From contig JAWDGP010006534.1 of NCBI GenBank assembly GCA_033675545.1, forward strand, positions 1 to 64,000: a DNA stretch of 64,000 nucleotides. The letters are read 5' to 3'. The notes below the pieces were generated by a model. It searched no databases. It was not told where the DNA came from and was given only the letters and a program-made list of their open reading frames with translations. Source of the stretch: Elysia crispata (taxonomy: Eukaryota > Mollusca > Gastropoda > Plakobranchidae). The position numbers and the translations under genes were made by a program. Shown in pieces: positions 1-64,000 of this stretch. Position 1 is the first letter of the stretch, and every line of letters starts with the position of its first letter.

Positions 1-604
1 CTTCATCTTCCGCTAGGATAGTAATTGCGTAAAAGCAAAATTAAATTAAGTTTTACTCGAGACCTACAAATCGAAATAAGCACATAAAGAAAGCACAAAT
101 GGCAAGGATAGAAATGGAACCCACATCTCGCATGTCAAAATTTCTGTGGAGCTACCTTTTAGACTAATCTTTACTGTAGTGTAATCAATTAATCAGACGA
201 TCAACAATCTCTTTCTTGGTGACTCTGACAGTGCTAATTAAAACAAATAATACCCTCTCTGAAAAAAAAACCACCAGATTACAGGGGAAAAAATAGGCGG
301 AACGAAACGGACAAGGCAGTTCTGATCTTTTCTTATCAACAGCCAGTTAGCACCAGAAAGACAATAGGCCTAAAACTTGTGTTGACCTATTTTTTAAAAC
401 TTCTTATCCACAAGAAAAGAATGCCTAAGAACGCCTAAGAGATCTTTTCTTTTAATAATTTTGGTCCTTCCCTTTCTCTTACATGTTCCGCACAATTGCT
501 ATATTTCAACATTTTTGTTGAATCTATCTGACATTAGTACCTACACTATTTTTAACTTTTGATAAATATTTTCAAAATAGTTTAAAAAAAAAAAAATAAA
601 TAAA

Positions 605-671
605 AGAAGAAGAAGAAGAAGAAGAAGAAGAAGAAGAAGAAGAAGAAGAAGAAGAAGAAGAAGAAGAAGAA
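605..671. repeat. (GAA)n microsatellite
   Basis: About 22 GAA units in the 3' flank, purine only on the plus strand. Confidence 0.95.
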
Positions 672-3518
672 AATTATAACCATTGAGACTTATGTGTTAA
701 ACACTATAGTTAATACATCTTACGAAATATTATGAAGCTAAACTAATCTCCTATTTTTGCCCTTGCCTGTTGATGTAACTTTCGAATGGGCACGTTAATT
801 TTTTTTTTGAAGGAACATGCCAAGAATGCCTCAAGAGCTATCTTTAGCAATATGACAATCCTTACTTTAAAAAATTCACGGCAGAATTGGGAGTTATTTA
901 TCAATTCCCTCCTACCCTCTTCCTGTTTGTTGCTTTTTTATCGCTTGTTAAAGGTTAAACCTCAGAATTTGAACCTTTGCTCTACAGATCGATGGATGTC
1001 TTGTGACGGGACAGAACCCAAATTCCGCTCAAGGTGTTGGCAACGCTATTATCGACTTGCTCAGTTAGGGGACTATCGGTATTTTTTTTTTTTTTGATTT
1101 AAAAAAAATGTTATGGTGATCTTTTGAAAAATCATCGCATAACTGACTCAAAGTATTTAATACTTTGAAAAAAATTAGGATATGCAAATGAAGATTTATC
1201 ACTAGTGACTATTCAGAATAAAAAGTTGAAGTTGTTGACCCAAAGCGGTTCACTGGTGTCATTTTATCATTGTTTATTTTCCTTTATTATCATCATCTAT
1301 TATATCACTATCACTAAAATTATCAGATGTATGGAAGATGATAAGACACTCATAAATAATTTAAAGAAAAAAAAAATATTACCTTTCTTTACACTGTGAT
1401 ACAACCATTCGTTGCCTCCTGTAACTTACATGACACACACACACACACTCACTGTATAATTATAATGAACCGGGACCAGAATTCCAGAACAGACACTCCT
1501 TGCATAAAGGGGTCTATTCAAAGCTATCTATATTTCAAGACAGTCAATACAATCCTATACTAAGAATATACTATAACATTGATATCACTGAAGGATCCAA
1601 CTTTGAACAGAACCCCTTAGAGGGACTGTCATGGGCAAATCCTCGGAAGACAGTCCGAGATGTGGACCAAGCCCTACAAGATATAATGAAGCAGCAGGGC
1701 GGAATCCCTTGCAGAGCAAACGCACCATCTTTATCTATCTATCGCATTTATTCTATCTCTCTTTTTATCTACATAATACAATAATTTACTTTCAAATCCT
1801 TAAATTTCTATCTATCTATCTATATTTCTATCTATCTATGTAACTGTGATCAAATTTCTCACATATTAAGGTCAAGAAAGGAAGACTGTTATAAAATATT
1901 GTGGACATAAAAAAGCCATCTCTTTAATCTTAAAACCACCTGAGGAATACCAAGGCAGCAGGGAACACTCTATAATAATGGCCTTATGATAGAAGATATT
2001 TATTGATCGATCCATCCATGCATTCATCTACATACCCTACCTACCTGTCTATGTATCCATCTATCAGTCAAATTGTCACTGAAGTTCTCACATATTAGTG
2101 CCTTTAAGAATAAATTGATGTTATACGGGCTTTTCCTCATAGTATCCTATAATTGTCTTGACAGAATTTGAGTATTTTCCTCTTTTAATGCAGGCAAATG
2201 GGTTCGACTTTGGTTCACACCTCACGTTAAATTTATACTGACTTCATTGCATCATCAGATCATTCGTTTGGTGCGGCCTTAAATCATCACTAGTTCAGAT
2301 TTTGCATAACTATTTCTATTAAATCACAATTACAAGTTTATAATACAAAACAGCACCATTTATATGGGGATAACCGCACAAAACCGAGTAAAAGCAGAGA
2401 CAAAGATGTATAGATTGTTGAAAAAAATCAATGAAAATTATAATAAAATTTGTTTTTCATAAATTTATTTACATAATTTTTTTCCTTCACAGAAATCGAA
2501 ACTATCCGTGAACTTCAATGTGCATAGGTTAAGACATGAAAAACTTTCATAAAAATATAACGAGCAAGCTCAAGCTTAGTTTGTCCAAATCAATACTTCT
2601 TTTGACAATGTAGTTTGAAAATTGGGCAGAAGAAATAAGGTGATTGTGACCATCATGAAAAGGCTAGAGATGAACATAATAACTCCACTTTGTTTTGAAA
2701 GTTTTTGAAATAAATTGGAATCATGGCAATGGAGGCGACAGAGGGAACTAAACAATGTAATAAAAAAGCACCAAGCAAAAGGATACAATGGCATAAAATG
2801 TATTAACTTTCATCATTTGGATTTGAAAATGAAAACAATCATAGAGATGATGATAGACATGATGGAAATGATCAAGAGGATCGATGTTATGATAAAAGGC
2901 ATTTTGATGTTTGTGACAGTGGTTTTGATGATTTTATTTAACTTTCGATGCAAGGACAGACTTAAGTATCTCAGTTATGCCCAATCTAAATTATGGAAGA
3001 AAATATAAGGATCATTTAAGAAAGAAAAAATTGATGTTTCTTATAGATGACCTGCAGACGTTACCCTTTCTACATTCTTTTCTTATAGAGCAACACGAGG
3101 TGATAAGTTTAAACTCGGATGACGAGATGCAAAACTTCCATTAGACAAAAATTTGAATTCAAAGGTCATCAAAGGCTTGGTCTAATATTATTTTTAAACT
3201 AAAAAGCAAATTCTGTTATAAAAAGTCTTTTTTGCGACTGAGTTAATTGCAATGAATTATGTTTATAATTCAATATATTTCATGCATTCCATATTTGGTG
3301 ACCCAAGCCCTTAAAAGATAAAACCCAACTAAGTCATTAAAGTAATATAATTTAAGTCTACTACCAGAAATGATCATATTAATTTCAATAAAGAAATTTC
3401 ATGAATACTTTGTCAGGATTTGTATATCTAAAAAAGAACAAGAGCGAAAGTAGCAAGAATAATAGTGCAGAAGATTATGTTACATGAATATAATATATAT
3501 CAATCGTGACACGAATAT

Positions 3519-3597
<79 letters not shown>

Positions 3598-3642
3598 GTT
3601 GTTATAAAAACAAATATAACAACAATCGTAACAATAGCAATA

Positions 3643-3741
<99 letters not shown>

Positions 3742-3790
3742 ATAGTAGTAGTAGTAATAGTAGTAGAAGAATTAGTAGTTTTAGTAGTAT

Positions 3791-3877
<87 letters not shown>

Positions 3878-3935
3878 TAGTAGTAGTGGTAGTAAAAGTA
3901 GTAGTTTTAGTAGTAATAGAAGGAGTTAGTGGTAA
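3519..3935. repeat. (AAT)n then (TAG)n compound microsatellite
   Basis: About 25 AAT units (3519-3596) followed, after a short mixed stretch, by an interrupted (TAG)n array to about 3935. The long open frame of I and V residues here is a translation artefact. Confidence 0.95.
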
Positions 3936-4511
3936 TTAAGATACTTTTTTAAAGGCAACAATTATAATTAATCATAGAAAATATGAATATAATAGCAATA
4001 ACAATAACAACAGTATATAAGTTAATGAAGACAAGGACTCTGATAATGATTACGTTGATGGTAATAATGTAATTACCGTAAGAAATATTTTTTTTGGTAG
4101 GTAAGGTGTAGGTAGTAGGTTTTGAAACGGTATAGTTTGGTTCTTTCAGCTAGGTTACCCATGAACACTTGATTTAAATGATTCGGAAATATTTTACGCT
4201 ATACATGAATGATTAAAAAAAATACAGATACGGTGAGAGTCGTTTCTTCTATATTTTTTTTTCCATTTGAGACAAAAACAAGTCAGTTCTGTAAACTCGG
4301 GAATAAAGTCTTGTGAGATGCACATCGTTAGATAAACATAGGTGCACATTTTACGTATCAGCATAACGCACACACTTTAATAATAAGGATTTAAAAATTG
4401 AAATATAAAAGTGATTATCTATTGTGAGCTGCGTTGCAATTGTCTTCTACCTTCTAAGTGAAAAGAACGAAGCGAATTTCACAAAGGTCAAAGTGAGTAA
4501 TATAATTATTT

Positions 4512-4517
4512 TTTATT
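4512..4517 (-). terminator. Candidate polyadenylation signal AATAAA
   Basis: A minus-strand AATAAA lies about 215 bases after the stop codon in AT-rich DNA. It is the nearest perfect hexamer I saw. In such AT-rich sequence chance matches are common, so the 3' end is only suggested. Confidence 0.35.
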
Positions 4518-4731
4518 ATTTAACCTCCTTAATACGGAAAAGAGAATATAAAGTATCTAAAAGTTTTCTTCAAAGATATGACTTGGACTAGCAAGAAAAT
4601 GAAAACATTTTCATGCAAAAACAATTTAATGTGTAAGTTGAATTTGAGATATTTCACTATTTAACATTGCTCGCACAACAATTCATAGCTAAAGGTTACC
4701 CTTTATCAAAGGGTATCAAAATTTAAAATTC

Positions 4732-60101
<55,370 letters not shown>

Positions 60102-60102
60102 T

Positions 60103-60108
60103 CTGCTG
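60103..60108 (-). promoter_or_regulatory. NAGNAG tandem 3' splice site before the start codon
   Basis: The coding strand reads tttttcccagcagaATGG. Either AG can be used; the choice changes the 5'UTR by three bases only. It shows that transcription starts further upstream (above 60108) and that at least one non-coding exon is missing from this annotation. Confidence 0.65.
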
Positions 60109-60915
60109 GGAAAAAAGGAAAGAATCGTATAATTAAGTTGTTTAAAGAGCAAATATATTTAGCTGAGGTAAAGGAAGTTAAATAATATACAAGCAGAAGA
60201 TTTAGATCAACATTGATTCCCAAGATGAAAAAACTAGTAAATTGTTTTACAAAGTTTTCCACATTTTGATTACCATAATAAGTCTAAAATCAACGAATCA
60301 TTCATTCGTATTCCTCCTCGAGTTTTCTTTTTTTTTGAATTTACCTGTCTGTGAAGGGTCTGGGATTTTTGAGTGGTCCTTTTTTTTTTTTTTTGGTTGA
60401 TTATTAGACTTGTCTTCGGCAGGCTTCGAGACATCGAGCCATATCTCGACCATTCGAAACCTTAACCTTTTACCCATGAATCCAACTTTTAACTTTTGAC
60501 ACAAAGAGCATGATTCAAATCGCTATTTTTTTATTTTGTAAACTGATGACGATGATATATTCTACTGCATGTTGTAGATATGTGTATGCGCCATTAAAAT
60601 TGTTAAATTCACATAATTCAATGTAAAGCTGGTTGTTGAGTACCTTACGGTTATTTATGAAGGTAAAAAAATTAAGGATTGTGTAACACTAATAGAACAT
60701 TTTGCTATGAAATTTTCCCGATTTTTTGTTTCATTTTTTTAATTATATAAAAAAATAGTTATTGACCTCCATTGTTTTACTTTGTTATTGAATTAGAAAA
60801 CTTGCTCCATCCAATTCACACTAGATAATAATTATGTCATCGCATCAGCAGAATTTTTCCATCAAGACTCTATACACTGTGTGCAAGCATCTCACATTGC
60901 CTTCAAGAAGATGTC

Positions 60916-61097
<182 letters not shown>

Positions 61098-61776
61098 TAA
61101 TTTTGTGCCTCTCTTATTTTGTGTGTGTAATACGAAATTTAAGAAAATTGTAAGCTTTTTATTACCTTGCGTAAGACAGAAATCAGAGCGATGTTTGTTG
61201 AGCATAGCACTCGAGTATATCTACGTTTCTATGTTCAGGTGTGATTTGTACACCAAATATAGACTCTCACATACTCACCCTATCAGAAATAAATCATTGT
61301 CGCAAAATCATAAGCAGGTAATATTTTTTTAAAGAATGGAAAGAAATTTTAAAAATGACTATCTAATCCAGGAAGCAGTCTTATGCTTTTTTGTATTAGT
61401 CTACATCCTAAAAAAGATGCGATATAAATAAACGGTATTTTACTTTTTATCTTGTGATCTCTTGAAGTTCACCTTTCATAGTCAAAGGTAACCATATTAT
61501 AACTTTTTTAAAAGGATATTTATGGTCCCTAAACACGCGTTACGGCTGGTATTCTCTCATTATCAAAGTTGAGCAAAGTTGAACTTCGCTTAAACTATAT
61601 CGGTCTAAAATTTCAAGAGGAGGTCAGAGACAAGCGATTTAAGCTGCGAAAACATGATAAAGAATCACATTTTTAATTAATTGGTTTCAAATACTAAGTA
61701 AACATGGAAAGACATACTGTGGAAATTTGAAATTTAAAGAGGGAGAATAAAGATGTAAAGAATCAAAGCAGAGGAT

Positions 61777-61936
<160 letters not shown>

Positions 61937-64000
61937 ATATGAGTCTTTAGATTGTTTTGTGCGCTGGTTATTGCTAGTGTAAAAAAAAAACTGTTTTCTG
62001 ATACCGCACTAAAATAAAAAGCGTCGGGCAACATTGAAAAAGATATTCAGGTTTCATAGGAATCGCTCTAAAGTTAATCGTTTCAACACTAAGAAGTGAA
62101 GATACAAAAGACAATTTGCAAGATTTCAATAGATGGTCAAAGAATAAACTTTGACGTCATGACAGGAACGATTCGAAGATTATTGTCTTCTCTTTTTCAT
62201 TTTAAATTCACTGTTTAATAAAAATATACCTAAGTAGGATTATTTTTGTAGCATGCAAAAACTGGTTGTAATGCTATGGTATCTCTCAGGCTAAAAGTGT
62301 CTGAATATAGACTCCAGCTATTTAAAGAAAAAGAAATAATACCGGTACGATGATTGTTATGAACCACCCTCTTAGATTAAATAGAACAGAAAATATGATA
62401 CCGGATACAGGTTTATGTTGCATGTCTTATTTGTCAAGTGTTGCAAAGAAACTACCAACGCGATATCAACAAAGAAATATCTCAAAATTAACTACCACAA
62501 ATAATTGTAGAAGAGATTGACCCACAAGATGGCCAGAATGGTTAACTAGATGGTATAAGCGTGAGTCATAAAGAAAAGACGCTGAGATTTATTTCCACTT
62601 GGACAATGGACCATACATGCCAAATATAAGTCGCATAGAAACAAAACGCTTCTCAATTCCCAGAGAGCTATTGCTTTTCACATATAAAGTCAGTCTCGCT
62701 CTATTGGTATGAAAGATTGCACCCAAGACACCCATTAAATCAATAAAGCATTATTTTCAACAAGAAAGTCCCATCTTATTTTGGGGGATCTGATTTGAAG
62801 AAAGACAAATTGAATCAGAAGTAAAGAGTAACAATTTTAGATTTGCGAATAGAGTAGCGGTGATAAAGATATATACTCTCAGAAAGACAGAGCTCCTTTA
62901 AAATCAAAGAGTAAGTCATGCAGAACATGGATCAATAATAGCAGTATTGTAGGATGCCAGTGTGAAAAATTGAAAGATTCGTCACTTTAAGGCAGCTATG
63001 TGTTATATGGCATGAGTTAGACTCATTTGTCTGAACACTGTGTCGTAGCAATTGTATTTTAATGACTTTGTAAAAATCACACTTTTCAGAGCAGTGTGGT
63101 AAACAATTAATAGCTCGTCAGGAAAATTTCTTTAAAATATCCATGCTTTTAATCTCCATTCAATGAAAAGTGAGCTTTTGACATTATGTGCACAGTATTG
63201 AAATCATCAGTGATACAAAATGTATTAAGTCAAACCTGACAAAAATTTCTTTATCTAGAGAAACATTAACATGAATTGAACACTTTCAAGTCAGCTTTAA
63301 TCGCTCCTTCGATCCAATCTATTTTTCTAGGTCAAGTGTAAAAATCTCCTTTCTTAGCCATCTCCACAGTCATAAAATCAATTTCGTTCTCAGATCCTGT
63401 TGTACAGGAGTGAGAGAGACTTAGGTCACCTTAAAAATTTAGAGCTCCTCTAAGGTCAGGTCAATGTTTGGATGCCCGAACAAGAGGGACAAAAGTTTAT
63501 ATCTTCGCAGAGTGTATGTGTCTGGCGACACCATACCTCCCCTAGTTTACGTGTGTTTGAGTTCAGTGCGAGAAAATGAAGGTTATCATTCTCATCCAGC
63601 TGACCGCTGAATGACCAGCTTGTCTGAAAGATTTCATATCTAGGTGACACTCCCGGCTGGTCATCTGATAAAGACGAGTGGGCTTTTCTGACTTGTTATT
63701 TCATCATTACTGACTTAAATCTTTGGGATAGAGGCCTTCCTCAAAACTTTGAGGATGTAAATCTATTCAGTTTTCTTTATGTGCCTCGTTTTCAGGAGAT
63801 CCATTTGATCACGCAGAAACTCCAAAGTATTGTGCTTTCTCTAGAAGTCTTAAAAATATTATAAAAAAAAAAAAATAGACGAGGCCACAAATCAAGGCTT
63901 TAATTTCGTAACATATGAAAAGTATATGATGCATTTGACTTCGTACAGAGAAATCTGAACTATTCTAAATACTGAAGCTAATATCACAAAGAAATAAACA

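Larger units (their letters stand above)
1..4731. other. 3'UTR and downstream flank
   Basis: AT-rich, with no recognisable gene on either strand. The 3'UTR probably covers a few hundred bases below 4732. Open frames here (for example 1500-1784 + and 2715-3008 +) have no family features or splice context. The main content is three trinucleotide arrays, listed separately. Confidence 0.6.

Noticed and set aside
1500..1784. 94-residue plus-strand frame in the 3' flank
   Set aside because: No recognisable family, no promoter or splice signals, and it runs into simple repeats.
3484..3939. 151-residue open frame of isoleucine and valine runs
   Set aside because: Translation of (AAT)n and (TAG)n microsatellites.
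60298..60504. 68-residue minus-strand frame rich in lysine upstream of exon 1
   Set aside because: It contains poly-A/T stretches, has no acceptor or donor that fits, and lies in the first intron.

Overview
The window is eukaryotic genomic DNA. It is AT-rich, has GT-AG introns, is full of di-, tri- and tetranucleotide microsatellites, and carries at least one tRNA-derived SINE. There is nothing bacterial in it: no operons, no Shine-Dalgarno sites, no CRISPR. Compact introns (about 0.2-3 kb), the microsatellite load and the SINE head wording (A box, then 'ctcacagatcaggaggtc', then B box) suggest a spiralian, most likely a gastropod mollusc. That placement is inference.

One gene dominates. On the minus strand I could join 58 coding exons, from 60101 down to 4732, with GT-AG borders and compatible phases at every junction. 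The exons sum to 9,333 nt, an exact multiple of three, giving 3,110 residues plus a stop. The protein is a giant type I membrane cadherin: signal peptide; about 25 extracellular cadherin (EC) repeats (residues ~48-2711); a non-cadherin membrane-adjacent segment (~2712-2792); a juxtamembrane stretch; one transmembrane helix (~2826-2849); and a ~260-residue cytoplasmic tail with an NPTF motif and a C-terminal T-R-L that fits a class I PDZ ligand. There are no EGF or laminin-G domains, so it is not a Fat or CELSR protein. Its layout is closest to the cadherin-23 / protocadherin-15 / CDHR2 group of long tip-link and brush-border cadherins. Orthology is not proven, so no symbol is given.

Layout from gene 5' to 3' (right to left): 60108-64000, 5' flank holding one or more unlocated 5'UTR exons, an (AAT)n and a (GA)n tract; 54982-60101, signal peptide and EC1-EC2; 33229-52594, EC2-EC14; 16251-32410, EC14-EC23; 12025-14312, EC23-EC25; 10354-11454, membrane-adjacent domain; 9167-9352, transmembrane exon; 8324-8464 and 4732-5362, cytoplasmic tail; 1-4731, 3'UTR and flank with long (GAA)n, (AAT)n and (TAG)n arrays and no recognisable gene.

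The most unusual signal is in the introns. At three places (introns 8, 19 and 51) the last bases of an exon together with its 5' splice site have been tandemly copied into the downstream intron. This produced an ~88-bp, 8-copy array, a single shortened copy, and a 66-bp, 3-unit array. In intron 8 every copy keeps good decoy GGTAAG donors; elsewhere two copies have the donor GT changed to AT. A fourth array (33 bp) sits against a 3' splice site. Several EC linkers also lack the calcium-binding DxNDN motif.
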